Position numbers and translations under genes: made by a program. Below the pieces are notes generated by a model, which was not told the origin of the DNA, ran no database searches, and saw only the letters and a program-made list of their open reading frames with translations. Source: Clostridia bacterium (GTDB taxonomy: Bacteria > Bacillota > Clostridia > Oscillospirales > CAG-272). Taken from it: a DNA stretch of 17,698 nucleotides. Location: positions 1-17,698 of the forward strand of contig CAAFLY010000246.1 of assembly GCA_900763885.1 (NCBI GenBank), read 5' to 3'. Shown in pieces: positions 5,790-13,970 of the stretch (position 1 is its first letter; the number at the start of each line of letters is the position of its first letter).

Positions 5790-7001
5790 ATGATGACGGA
5801 GAAAAACGGATACACGACCCGCTGTGCCTCTCTATATCTGCCGGAGGGGGCGCTCAGTCTGCCGCGGCAGTTTTGTCAGGCGCTCGGGCTGCGGGGGGAG
5901 ACGGCGGCGGCGGTCTGTCGGATGGCGGCGGAGAACCGGCAATACTGCGCGAATCTGCGGGGATTGGAAGCGGCGATGGCACAGGGGCGGATTCTGGAAG
6001 CGGTCGTAGGCTTATGCGACTGTCAGACGATGGCGCTCACCGTGGAGCTATGCGGGATCCGGGCTGTTTTGCCGCGGGAGGAGCTGTTGTATCCATGGGA
6101 CGGGCGGCCGGTGCGGGACATCGCGGCGATCACGCGGGTAGGCAAGCCGATACAGTTCAAGATCCAGCGGATTCTGCGCAGCGAACGGGGAGAGGTGACG
6201 GCGTATCTCTCGCGGCGGCTGGCGCAGGAGGAATGCATCCGGCAGTATCTCTCGCGACGGGTGCCGGGGGATCTTTTGCCGATCCGGGTGACCCATCTGG
6301 AGCCGTTCGGGGCGTTCGCGGACGTGGGGTGCGGCGTCATATCGCTCCTGCCCATCGACGCGATCTCGGTATCCCGGATCTCGCACCCGCGGGACCGCTT
6401 TCATCCGGGGCAGTTTCTCCCGGCGCTGATCCGGCAGATCGATCCGGCGGCGGGGCGGATCACGCTGACGCACAAGGAGTTACTCGGCACATGGGCGGAG
6501 AACGCGGCGATGTTCGCGCCCTGTCAGACGGTGCCGGGGATCGTGCGGTCCGTGGAGGAATACGGGATATTCGTAGAGCTTGCGCCGAATCTGGCGGGTC
6601 TGGCGGAATACCGGGCGGACGCGGTGCCGGGCGAGGGATATTCCGTATACATCAAGAGCATCACCCCGGAGCGGATGAAGGTGAAGCTGACCCTGATCGA
6701 CCCCATCGAACCGGGCAGCGCCGAGCCCGCCCCGCTGCGGTATTTCTTCCCCCCGGCGGATGCGTCAGGTATGCCGTCGGCTGTGTCAGGTATGCCGTTG
6801 GATGCGTCGGGTATGCCGTCGGATGCGTCGGGTATGCCGTCAGACGCGTCGGGTATGCCGTTGGATGCGTCAGGGATGCCGGGTATGTCGGGGCACATGA
6901 CGTATTGGCGGTACTCTCCGGAGAGCTGTCCCCGCCGGATCGAGACGGCCTTTGCCAGGGAGGGGGATCCGCTCCGCCGGGAAGAGGCACGCTGCTGCTG
7001 A
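5790..7001 (+). CDS. S1 RNA-binding domain protein with tandem heptapeptide repeats
   Basis: 403 residues. Three S1/OB-fold-like segments can be seen. The first (about 66-140) contains GRILEAVVGLCD and RAVLPREEL. The second (about 160-232) has THLEPFGAFADVGCGVISLL and ends ITLTHKELLGTW. The third (about 248-304) has PGIVRSVEEYGIFVEL and MKVKLTLID. This layout matches the ribosomal protein S1-like proteins of Firmicutes, which bind RNA. From residue 324 to about 364 the chain becomes six seven-residue repeats of the type DASGMPS, directly before a conserved-looking end, TYWRYSPESCPRRIETAF. GAAAGGA (5777-5783) supports the start; the second ATG at 5793 is also possible. A promoter upstream is not clear. 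Its physiological role is unknown and may be in translation or mRNA stability. Confidence 0.8.
   Translation: MMTEKNGYTTRCASLYLPEGALSLPRQFCQALGLRGETAAAVCRMAAENRQYCANLRGLEAAMAQGRILEAVVGLCDCQTMALTVELCGIRAVLPREELLYPWDGRPVRDIAAITRVGKPIQFKIQRILRSERGEVTAYLSRRLAQEECIRQYLSRRVPGDLLPIRVTHLEPFGAFADVGCGVISLLPIDAISVSRISHPRDRFHPGQFLPALIRQIDPAAGRITLTHKELLGTWAENAAMFAPCQTVPGIVRSVEEYGIFVELAPNLAGLAEYRADAVPGEGYSVYIKSITPERMKVKLTLIDPIEPGSAEPAPLRYFFPPADASGMPSAVSGMPLDASGMPSDASGMPSDASGMPLDASGMPGMSGHMTYWRYSPESCPRRIETAFAREGDPLRREEARCC
6759..6881 (+). repeat. 21-bp coding minisatellite in the S1-domain gene
   Basis: Five full and one partial 21-base units start at 6759, 6780, 6801, 6822, 6843 and 6864. The commonest form is GATGCGTCGGGTATGCCGTCG; units differ by one to four bases. 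The unit length is a multiple of three, so gain or loss of units would keep the frame. Confidence 0.92.
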
Positions 7002-7025
7002 GTGGGGAAAATACGCGCTGCCGCA

Positions 7026-7057
7026 AAGCCGGAATCGGTATCGGTTCCGGTTTTTTC
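7026..7057 (+). terminator. Intrinsic terminator after the S1-domain gene
   Basis: CCGGAA (7029-7034) pairs with TTCCGG (7045-7050) around a 10-base loop and is followed by six Ts. It lies about 28 bases past the stop at 6999-7001. Confidence 0.85.
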
Positions 7058-7191
7058 TGTATTCCGGCCCCGGGAAAAATTTTTTCGGTTTTTTTGGCAA
7101 TCCCCGGGAACATTCCCCCGCCCCGCGCGTCTTGTACAGTAGACGCAGGCTCTATCCCAACCAAAACTCATGCACACAGGAGGATCCCATC

Positions 7192-8022
7192 ATGAAGCAC
7201 ATCACTGCCGCATTGCTCGCCGCCGTTCTGCTTTTCTCCGGATGCTGTCGGTGCGCAAATTCCACTGTTATGGAGTCCTGTCGGTGCGGCGAAAACACTG
7301 AAACTACGGATACAGCCTCCACCGCGACAGTTCCTGTGTCAGACGCCAGAGCACCGCGTGAAATCACGTATTCCGTGGAAAAGATATTGGAAGAAGAAGT
7401 GATGGATTATGAGTTCAACCGCAATATCCGTATCTTTGAAATCCATACCAACTCCGCGAACCGTGACAAAATCGAGCAGTACATCACCTATTTCCCGTAT
7501 TCCTTGTATTTCCAGTACATCAATTACGGCGTGCCATATGAATGGCAGAACCTGGGCATGGACGCGGAAATTCATGAGGTAGATGGGATCCTATGTGCCG
7601 GAGCACTCGTCTGTCGGCAATTGGAATGGGAATTCTTTCGTTTGTATTCACAGTGTATCTATCTGGATTTGGAAAATGATGTGCTTCTGACCTACGAAGA
7701 AGCGGCGGCGGCTCTGGGACTGGATGTTGCCCCGGTGCACACAGCCATTGCCGCATCCGTGGAAGAGTACTACAAGTCCTATACCGTTAAGCCCAGCGAG
7801 GACACCAAGACCTATGATATTGTTGGCTTTGTCTATCACAATGAAGAACCGTATTTCATCTGTCGAAGGTTTATCTATGATTCCTATTACGAGGACAAAG
7901 GCAATTTGACCTATCCATGGTGGGATACGGTGCTATATCGGTACAGCGACGGGAAACTGCTCTTCATGCCGGATGGTGACACAAAATTTACCGGAATCGA
8001 CAGTATGCGCTCCTTTGATTAA
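7192..8022 (+). CDS. Predicted lipoprotein of unknown function
   Basis: 276 residues from the ATG at 7192, chosen because a perfect AGGAGG lies at 7178-7183; the frame is open further upstream but has no ribosome binding site there. The first 18 residues form a lipoprotein signal: a short positive start (MKH), a hydrophobic run and a lipobox-like LFSGC with Cys18 as the lipidation site. The -3 Phe is atypical. A Cys-rich stretch (CCRCANSTVMESCRCG) and a Thr/Ser-rich linker follow. The rest (about 60-276) is acidic and Tyr-rich, loosely reminiscent of RsiV/DUF3298-type extracytoplasmic domains, but I cannot assign a family. It should sit on the outer face of the membrane. Its GC content is visibly lower than its neighbours (about 47% in 7441-7500), which suggests acquisition from elsewhere. 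Confidence 0.75.
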   Translation: MKHITAALLAAVLLFSGCCRCANSTVMESCRCGENTETTDTASTATVPVSDARAPREITYSVEKILEEEVMDYEFNRNIRIFEIHTNSANRDKIEQYITYFPYSLYFQYINYGVPYEWQNLGMDAEIHEVDGILCAGALVCRQLEWEFFRLYSQCIYLDLENDVLLTYEEAAAALGLDVAPVHTAIAASVEEYYKSYTVKPSEDTKTYDIVGFVYHNEEPYFICRRFIYDSYYEDKGNLTYPWWDTVLYRYSDGKLLFMPDGDTKFTGIDSMRSFD

Positions 8023-8042
8023 AGCAGCGAAATCACCACGCA

Positions 8043-8078
8043 AAAAAGGGTGCGGCATCCGCCGTGTCCTTTTTCTCT
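8043..8078 (+). terminator. Intrinsic terminator after the lipoprotein gene
   Basis: AAAAAGG (8043-8049) pairs with CCTTTTT (8068-8074). An inner GCGG (8052-8055) pairs with CCGC (8059-8062) around a 3-base loop. The structure sits 20 bases past the stop codon, with a T-rich tail. Confidence 0.7.
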
Positions 8079-8094
8079 TTCCCCGCTCCCCCGA

Positions 8095-8123
8095 TTGACT
8101 TTCCCCGCGGATTGTGCTACAAT
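8095..8123 (+). promoter_or_regulatory. Sigma-A promoter of recD2
   Basis: TTGACT (8095-8100) and TACAAT (8118-8123) have a 17-base spacer. The predicted start near 8130 lies upstream of the GGGAGG at 8142-8147. It also rules out the in-frame GTG at 8114 as a translation start. Confidence 0.85.
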
Positions 8124-8152
8124 ATTTGTATCTATTCACCCGGGAGGAAGCC

Positions 8153-10450
8153 ATGGCAGAGCAGGAATACCAGTCGAAGGTCCCGCAGAACGGGGCGCAG
8201 AACGGGGCGCAGAACGGCGCGCGGCAATCCATCGCCGGCATTGTCGACGACATCGTGTACCAGAGCGAGGAGAGCGGGTATGTGGTCTGTGTGATCGAGG
8301 ACGCGTCGTCCGGGGAGCCTGTGACCGTGGTGGGGACGATCCCGTATCTCTCGGAGGGCGACCGGATCACGGTGCAGGGCGACTGGGTCAACCATCCCAC
8401 CTACGGCAGGCAGTTCAAGGCTGTCTCCTACGACAAGGAGCTGCCCGCCGATCAGGGTGACATTCTCCGCTACCTCGCGGGCGGCAACATCAAGGGGATC
8501 GGCCCCCGGACGGCGCAGAAAATGGTGGAGCTGTTCGGCACCGACACGTTCACCGTCATTGAGGAGCATCCGGACTGGCTCTGCGACGTGCCCGGGATCA
8601 CGAAAAAAAAGGCGCAGTCCATCAGCGAGCAGTTCCGCAATATGGCAGGCTCCCGCGCCGTCATGCTCTTCTGCCGCGATTTCTTCCCGTCCGCGACCGC
8701 CATGCGCATCTACAAAAAATGGGGCGGCGGGGCGGTGGACCGGATCCGGAACAATCCCTACGCTCTGTGCCGCAGCTTTTCCGGGATCGGTTTCCGGCGT
8801 GCCGATCAGATCGCCGTGCAGCTGGGGCTGTCCCCCGATTCCCCGGAACGGCTGACGGAGGGAATCTGCCACATCCTGACCACGGAAGCCCAGCGCGGCG
8901 GCCACACCTGTCTCCCGGAGGCGGACGTGCTGCGCATGGCGGGGGAGCTGCTGTTCGTCGATACGCCTGTCTCCCCTGAGGAGGCGAACGCGAAGCTCTA
9001 TGCCGCCTGCCGGAGTGCCTGTGCCGACAACCGCCTGATCTCCGTGACGCACGAGGGGAAGAGCTACCTCTATCTTCCCTATTTTTACAGAGCCGAAAAA
9101 TACGTCGCGGAAAAGCTGGCGTTTCTCTCCCGGCGGTGCGCGAGGCTCGATGTGCGCGACATTCCGTCCATGATCGAAAAAAGCGAGGCGCAGTGCGGCT
9201 TCACCTACGCGAAAATGCAGCGGCAGGCGATCGCGGGCGCGCTGACGGACGGCGTGATGATCCTGACCGGCGGTCCCGGCACCGGCAAGACGACGATCAT
9301 CAAGGGGCTGCTCTCCATCTTCCGCTCCCTCGATATGCAGATCTCCCTCTGCGCGCCGACCGGACGGGCTGCCAAACGGATGAGCGAGGCGACCTCCCAC
9401 GAGGCGAAAACGATCCACCGGCTCCTGGAGATGGAGTTCACCGGGGACGAGGACAACTCAAGCTTCGCGCGCGGCGAGGACAATCGGCTCGACGAGGACG
9501 TGCTGATCGTGGACGAGGCGTCGATGATTGACATTCTGCTCATGGAGGCGCTGCTTCGGGCGGTCAAACCGGGGGCGCGGCTGATCCTCATCGGCGACAG
9601 CGATCAGCTCCCCTCTGTGGGCGCGGGAAATGTGCTGTCCGATCTGTGCGGCTGCGGCGTATGGAACGTGGTGCGGCTGACGGAGGTATTCCGCCAGGCG
9701 GAGACGAGCCGGATCATCCTGAACGCCCACCGGATCCACGACGGCGAGATGCCCGATCTGACCCCGCGCGCGGACGGCGATTTCTTCTATCTGCGGCGCG
9801 ACACGGAGGAATCGGTCGCCGGGACCGTGATCGATCTCGTGCAGAACAGGCTCCCGCGAAGCTATGGCGCGGAGATTGTGCCGCAGATTCAGGTGATCAC
9901 GCCCTCCCGCAAGGGGTTATCGGGCACGGAGAATCTGAATGTCGCTCTGCAGGACGCGCTCAATCCGCCGGAACCGGGCAAACCGGAGCAGCTCTGGCGC
10001 GACCGGGTCTATCGGGTGGGCGACCGGGTGATGCAGACGAAGAACAACTACGCGATGGAGTGGGAAACGGAGCAGGGCAAGGAGGGACTGGGCGTATTCA
10101 ACGGGGACATCGGCGTGATCACGGAGATCGACCGGGAAAACGAGTGCGTCGTGGTGCGCATGGACGACCGGATCTGCCGCTACGACTACGGAATGCTGGA
10201 GGAGCTGGATCACGCGTACGCCGTGACGGTCCACAAGAGCCAGGGCAGCGAATATCCCGTGGTCATCATCCCCCTGTACGACTGCGCGCCGATGCTCCAG
10301 ACGCGGAATCTTCTCTACACCGCGGTCACCCGCGCGTCCAAAATGGTGATTCTGGTCGGCAAGAGCGCGGTGCTCGTCCGCATGATCGAGAACAATCGGC
10401 AGAGTGTGCGGTGCACGCTGTTTCGCAAGTGGCTTTCGGAGGCGGAATAA
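8153..10450 (+). CDS. recD2: ATP-dependent RecD2 DNA helicase
   Basis: 765 residues from the ATG at 8153, which follows GGAGG at 8143-8147 and lies downstream of the predicted transcription start. RecD2 is the RecBCD-independent 5'-3' SF1B helicase of Firmicutes and Deinococcus, linked to DNA repair and replication-fork maintenance. Domains in order: an N-terminal OB-like segment (about 26-95), a helix-hairpin-helix region (about 105-180), the first RecA-like domain with Walker A GGPGTGKTT (373-381) and Walker B VLIVDEAS (Asp454, Glu455), then a UvrD-type C-terminal domain with AYAVTVHKSQGSEYP (688-702) and LLYTAVTRA. Residues 12-23 are QNGA three times, encoded by a 12-base tandem repeat. 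Length and motifs are normal for the family. Confidence 0.95.
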   Translation: MAEQEYQSKVPQNGAQNGAQNGARQSIAGIVDDIVYQSEESGYVVCVIEDASSGEPVTVVGTIPYLSEGDRITVQGDWVNHPTYGRQFKAVSYDKELPADQGDILRYLAGGNIKGIGPRTAQKMVELFGTDTFTVIEEHPDWLCDVPGITKKKAQSISEQFRNMAGSRAVMLFCRDFFPSATAMRIYKKWGGGAVDRIRNNPYALCRSFSGIGFRRADQIAVQLGLSPDSPERLTEGICHILTTEAQRGGHTCLPEADVLRMAGELLFVDTPVSPEEANAKLYAACRSACADNRLISVTHEGKSYLYLPYFYRAEKYVAEKLAFLSRRCARLDVRDIPSMIEKSEAQCGFTYAKMQRQAIAGALTDGVMILTGGPGTGKTTIIKGLLSIFRSLDMQISLCAPTGRAAKRMSEATSHEAKTIHRLLEMEFTGDEDNSSFARGEDNRLDEDVLIVDEASMIDILLMEALLRAVKPGARLILIGDSDQLPSVGAGNVLSDLCGCGVWNVVRLTEVFRQAETSRIILNAHRIHDGEMPDLTPRADGDFFYLRRDTEESVAGTVIDLVQNRLPRSYGAEIVPQIQVITPSRKGLSGTENLNVALQDALNPPEPGKPEQLWRDRVYRVGDRVMQTKNNYAMEWETEQGKEGLGVFNGDIGVITEIDRENECVVVRMDDRICRYDYGMLEELDHAYAVTVHKSQGSEYPVVIIPLYDCAPMLQTRNLLYTAVTRASKMVILVGKSAVLVRMIENNRQSVRCTLFRKWLSEAE
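8186..8221 (+). repeat. 12-bp coding tandem repeat in recD2
   Basis: Three consecutive copies of CAGAACGGGGCG (the last with one change) encode QNGA-QNGA-QNGA in the disordered N-terminus of RecD2, before the first folded domain. Confidence 0.9.
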
Positions 10451-10531
10451 TACTATATCGTGCCGCGGCGACATCCACACACCATAGAAAGCGCCCGTTC
10501 CCCGCAGAATACAGTCATAAGTGAGGTTTAT

Positions 10532-12727
10532 ATGACAGATAAAATCAAGCTGCCGCCGGAGGGCATTTTTGTCGGCTCCGGCATCTATCCCACGGAAACC
10601 GATACACTGCTTTGCACCATGCGCGGCCACTACGGCTGGCAGTGTCAGTATTTTTCCGTGATCGAGCACTTAGACCGCGTGGTTGAAGAAAACCAGGGCA
10701 ATCTTGTCCAGCTCTGGGGGATCCCGCGCGGCTTCACACCCCGTCTCATCGGCGAATGGATCTACGATCTGGCAGGTGCGGGCGTGGATATCCCCGATCC
10801 GGACTGGGATACGCTTACCCATCTGTCCGTAGACGAGCCGGAATATAAGGAGCTATTCGCGAAATACGAAAGCCGTATGGGTGCCGGCTTCTACCGATTC
10901 CTCATGGAGGCGAAAAAGCGCGGGCTGTACACGACGCTCATCTACACGGACGCCAGGCACGAATGGATCCGGCGCATGGTGGACGAGGGCGGCCAGTATT
11001 ATCTGGGCTACGACTTCGGCGAAAAGTTCTCCGATTCCTTAAACGGCACCGAGCGGCTCCTTGCGCTCTGCCCCGACGGAGTGCCGCATCTTGCCATCTT
11101 TGCCGACCATCTCCGCGACGCGGTACAGAGCTTTGCCGCGCAGAGACACCGCGACGGATGGAAATTCGTCATGGCAACCTCAAGTGAATTTCACATCGAT
11201 TACGAGGTGGCAGGCGGCGCGGATATGCCCGTGATCGAGGATTTCGCGTTCGCAAGCCTCAATCTGGCAAGCGCGATCTCCCGAGGGCTTTATCGACAGC
11301 ACGAGCTACCGCTGTGGGGCTCTCATCTGGCGCACGAGCATTACGACTGGCAGCCCGACAGCGCACCGCATCGCTACGATACCCTGCGTGCCGCGTTTTA
11401 TCTCAAATATATGGCAGGCAGCAAGATGATCATCAATGAATCCGGCAACTGGTTCGTGGAGCATACGCTCTCACCGGATTCGCCGCGTCTGCAGATGCCG
11501 CAGGAGGCTTCGGAAACGCTCGGCGTCATCGGTTGGGGAGACGCGCGCCGCATCGTCACAAATGAACCGGAGAAAATGGCGCCGTACATCCGTCAGGCAC
11601 GTCCGTATTACGGCATGGTGGACGCTCGCTCGCCCGTATGCCGGAGCTACCGCCGCGTGATCTCCGATTTCTGGAATTTCGTCAAGGCAAACGGAACGCC
11701 GGAGGGACAGCCGGAGACCACCGTGGCGCTGGCAAAGGGCAATCTCGACCTGACCTCCGCCCGGTACAACCACGGCTACGCCATCTGCGGCCTGTACGAC
11801 GTCGCGCTGCAAAACGGCAACTGGTTCCAGGGCGCACCTGAACGCGGCTGGAAGCTCGCACGGGACGTATTCTTCCCGGAGGTGCCTGTGACCGCGCCGT
11901 ACGTCAACATCCATCTCTCCGGCACGCCGTACGGACAGGTGGACGTGGTCTCCTTCGCCTATGACGAGATCACGCCGGAATTTCTTCTCTCACACTATAA
12001 GGCGCTGCTGTTCACGGGTTGGAACACGTCGTCCGGGACGCAGTACCGGATCCTGTGCGATTATGTGGCAGGCGGCGGCACGCTCTTTATCTCGATCCCG
12101 CAGCTCTCCACGGACGACACGCGCAATTTCGCCTATACCACGGACACCCTGGTCCATGGCGGCGATTTCAGCGCGCTGTGCGGTGTGCGTGTCCTTGGGC
12201 GCGGCGAGAATATCTACTGGAGCATGATCCCGCGCGATTCTCACGCACTCGGGGAGGCGTATCCGAGACGGTTCGGCATCCTCGGCGTGCCGCTCGGACG
12301 ACTGGAGATCACCGATCCCGCCATCGAGGTGTGCATCTCCGACGATGAAACAGACCGTCCGGTGCTGCTCTGCCATCGGTACGGCAAGGGTAAATGCTAT
12401 TTCCTCAACACATGGACGTATCCCGGCGCGTGCGATCTCGATGAGGGTCCGGGCGCGACCATGCATTCCGGCGGCATGATCGGTACCATCTTCCGTGCCA
12501 TCGCCCATGAGAGCCGCGGTCATGTCTTTATCACGGACGACGGCACCTCTCCCGGAGACGTCTGCCGTTATGTATCGTTCAGCTACTTTCCGGACGGCGG
12601 GAAGATCTGCCTTTTCAACATCGATTTTGAAGCGGAAAAGACGTTCTGGCTCCATCAGTTCGGTGTACGCGAAAAGATCACGCTTGCTCCGGGCGAATTC
12701 CGTATGCTCGACACGGTGCGTGCCTGA
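10532..12727 (+). CDS. Large protein of unknown family, glycoside-hydrolase-like barrel plus GATase-like domain
   Basis: 731 residues from the ATG at 10532, with GTGAGG (10521-10526) as a modest ribosome binding site; the in-frame GTG at 10460 lacks one. No signal peptide, so cytoplasmic. The N-terminal 380 residues look like a TIM barrel of the glycoside-hydrolase type: acidic residues at strand-end-like positions in SSEFHIDYE, WGSHLAHEHYDW (Glu269) and INESGNWF (Glu303). Residues about 455-560 resemble the class-I glutamine-amidotransferase-like fold found as the middle domain of GH42-type enzymes (YKALLFTGWNTSSGTQYRILCDYVAGGGTLFIS is split by the usual helix). The end (about 675-730) looks like a small beta domain. 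Neither the family nor the substrate can be assigned. It follows recD2 by 81 bases without a clear terminator or promoter, so read-through is possible. Confidence 0.7.
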   Translation: MTDKIKLPPEGIFVGSGIYPTETDTLLCTMRGHYGWQCQYFSVIEHLDRVVEENQGNLVQLWGIPRGFTPRLIGEWIYDLAGAGVDIPDPDWDTLTHLSVDEPEYKELFAKYESRMGAGFYRFLMEAKKRGLYTTLIYTDARHEWIRRMVDEGGQYYLGYDFGEKFSDSLNGTERLLALCPDGVPHLAIFADHLRDAVQSFAAQRHRDGWKFVMATSSEFHIDYEVAGGADMPVIEDFAFASLNLASAISRGLYRQHELPLWGSHLAHEHYDWQPDSAPHRYDTLRAAFYLKYMAGSKMIINESGNWFVEHTLSPDSPRLQMPQEASETLGVIGWGDARRIVTNEPEKMAPYIRQARPYYGMVDARSPVCRSYRRVISDFWNFVKANGTPEGQPETTVALAKGNLDLTSARYNHGYAICGLYDVALQNGNWFQGAPERGWKLARDVFFPEVPVTAPYVNIHLSGTPYGQVDVVSFAYDEITPEFLLSHYKALLFTGWNTSSGTQYRILCDYVAGGGTLFISIPQLSTDDTRNFAYTTDTLVHGGDFSALCGVRVLGRGENIYWSMIPRDSHALGEAYPRRFGILGVPLGRLEITDPAIEVCISDDETDRPVLLCHRYGKGKCYFLNTWTYPGACDLDEGPGATMHSGGMIGTIFRAIAHESRGHVFITDDGTSPGDVCRYVSFSYFPDGGKICLFNIDFEAEKTFWLHQFGVREKITLAPGEFRMLDTVRA

Positions 12728-12776
12728 GGCGGCGTATTCCCGCAGGATCCGATAAACCCTCGCCCCAGGCAGCTTC

Positions 12777-12850
12777 GGGAAACCTTTGCTTTACGGTTAT
12801 TTTTGCGATAAAAGTCCTTGTATTTCAGCCTTTTGCCGCAAAAATCCGAT
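12777..12850 (+). repeat. Palindromic repeat element, copy 2
   Basis: The inverted counterpart of the element at 3-75. The left arm (12799-12814) is ATTTTTGCGATAAAAG and the right arm (12830-12845) matches its complement at 14 of 16 bases, with a 15-base loop. The flank GGGAAACC at 12777-12784 corresponds to the TTTCCC flank of copy 1. It lies 49 bases after the stop of the 731-residue protein and just before the shared terminator. Together with that terminator it fills most of the 202-base gap 12728-12929, in which I see no gene. Confidence 0.75.
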
Positions 12851-12868
12851 GGATTCAGAGCATCATAA

Positions 12869-12917
12869 AAAAGGCACAGACAGATGTATCGGTTTATACA
12901 TCCTGCCTGTGTCTTTT
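12869..12917. terminator. Bidirectional intrinsic terminator between converging units
   Basis: A long imperfect hairpin pairs 12869-12889 with 12896-12917. It has a 6-base loop, one bulge and few mismatches. On the minus strand it is followed by a T-run (TTTTTT) and ends the ABC operon. On the plus strand it is followed by CTTTTCTTTC and can end transcription from the 731-residue protein gene. Confidence 0.85.
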
Positions 12918-12929
12918 CTTTCGATGCGG

Positions 12930-13967
12930 TCACTCCGGCTCCGACATTTCTCCGGTAAGAAGCTCCGCCTCCTCGATCGCTTCCTCCAACGTGGTCGGAG
13001 TGAGCTGCCATAGGGCCTCCGGGATCTCCGGCTCGATGGTGTACACGATCGTCGATTTCTGCGGGGTGTAGTAGTACGCGCCGCCGTCCTCGGAGCTGCC
13101 GCCCGTGTAGAGGGTGTAGGTCGCGTCCATGAGGGTCGTTCCCTGCGCGGACTGGCCGTCGGCGGTCGTCTCCGTGCCCGCCACCGTCACCGATCTCTTG
13201 TAATCGATGCGGATCCCGGCGGTTTTCGTGATGCCGTATTCCGCCATTTCCGCGTCGTCGGCGTAGTAATCCGCGTACCGCGTGCAGTCGAACTCGCAGA
13301 ACAGATCGTACACGGCGGCAATGTCCTCCGCGGTGGTGAACACGCGCTCCTCCCCGGTCGGCAGGGTCACGGTGATGGCACGGATGTACTCCGTCTGGAT
13401 GTCGGACACCGGACTATCGAGCAGGATGAGATCCTCCATGGCGTACTGGAAATACGGCAGCAGCCCCGCCGCGATCATGTAGATCTTCCCGTCGTCGTTC
13501 CGGAAGTAGTATTCGCCGTTGAAGGTATTTTTGTCCCCGATGGCGTAGCGGTACGTCGTGCTTCCGTTGTACGTGACCTCGATCTGCACCGCCGGCTCGT
13601 CCAGCCCGAACTCCGCCGCGCTCCCCCCGTCCACGGAACGGTTCGCCGCGATATTGGAGATCGCCGAGGCCATCGCCGCCACGCGGTCCGTGTTCAGCGG
13701 GAAGTGGGGATCCGCCGCCTGCCATTTGTCGCCGGATTTCGTGAACGTGAGCCATTCGTCCGACAGATCGCGGTTCTTATACCGCAGCTCTGTCACCGTG
13801 GACGCGTCCAGCTCCGCGAGGGGGATCAGCGTGTCCTGCGCGGCGGCCTCCTCGGCTTCCCTGCGGTCGTTGGCGTCCGACAGCGCGAGATAGGCAAAGA
13901 GGATCACCGCGAACACGGCGAGGAGGACAAAGAGGGGGATGAGCTTATTCTTCCGTTTTTTCGTCAT
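12930..13967 (-). CDS. DUF4340 domain protein of a Gld-like ABC operon
   Basis: 345 residues. A basic start (MTKKRKNKL) and one membrane helix (about 9-30) anchor a long extracytoplasmic part. It contains the DUF4340-type pattern: LDASTVTELRYKN, KWQAADPHFPLNTDRVAAM and repeated beta-rich segments with YAIGDKNTFNGEYYFR. Proteins of this family are regularly encoded next to GldG-like proteins in ABC operons; their biochemical role is not established. It is the last gene of the operon, 3 bases after the stop of the GldG-like gene, with AAAGGCG as a weak ribosome binding site inside the end of that gene, so translational coupling is likely. An acidic tail (EEAIEEAELLTGEMSEPE) ends the protein. 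A strong terminator follows. Confidence 0.8.
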   Translation of the reverse strand: MTKKRKNKLIPLFVLLAVFAVILFAYLALSDANDRREAEEAAAQDTLIPLAELDASTVTELRYKNRDLSDEWLTFTKSGDKWQAADPHFPLNTDRVAAMASAISNIAANRSVDGGSAAEFGLDEPAVQIEVTYNGSTTYRYAIGDKNTFNGEYYFRNDDGKIYMIAAGLLPYFQYAMEDLILLDSPVSDIQTEYIRAITVTLPTGEERVFTTAEDIAAVYDLFCEFDCTRYADYYADDAEMAEYGITKTAGIRIDYKRSVTVAGTETTADGQSAQGTTLMDATYTLYTGGSSEDGGAYYYTPQKSTIVYTIEPEIPEALWQLTPTTLEEAIEEAELLTGEMSEPE

Positions 13968-13970
13968 GGG

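Noticed and set aside
6759..6881. Possible CRISPR array
   Set aside because: Units are 21 bases with no spacers between them and are translated in frame inside the S1-domain gene, so it is a coding minisatellite.
7132..7158. A promoter for the lipoprotein gene (TTGTAC with TATCCC)
   Set aside because: The spacer is only 15 bases and the -10 hexamer is poor, so I do not call it.
8132..9418. A 428-codon minus-strand open frame opposite recD2
   Set aside because: Antisense shadow of RecD2 with no ribosome binding site and no recognisable motif.
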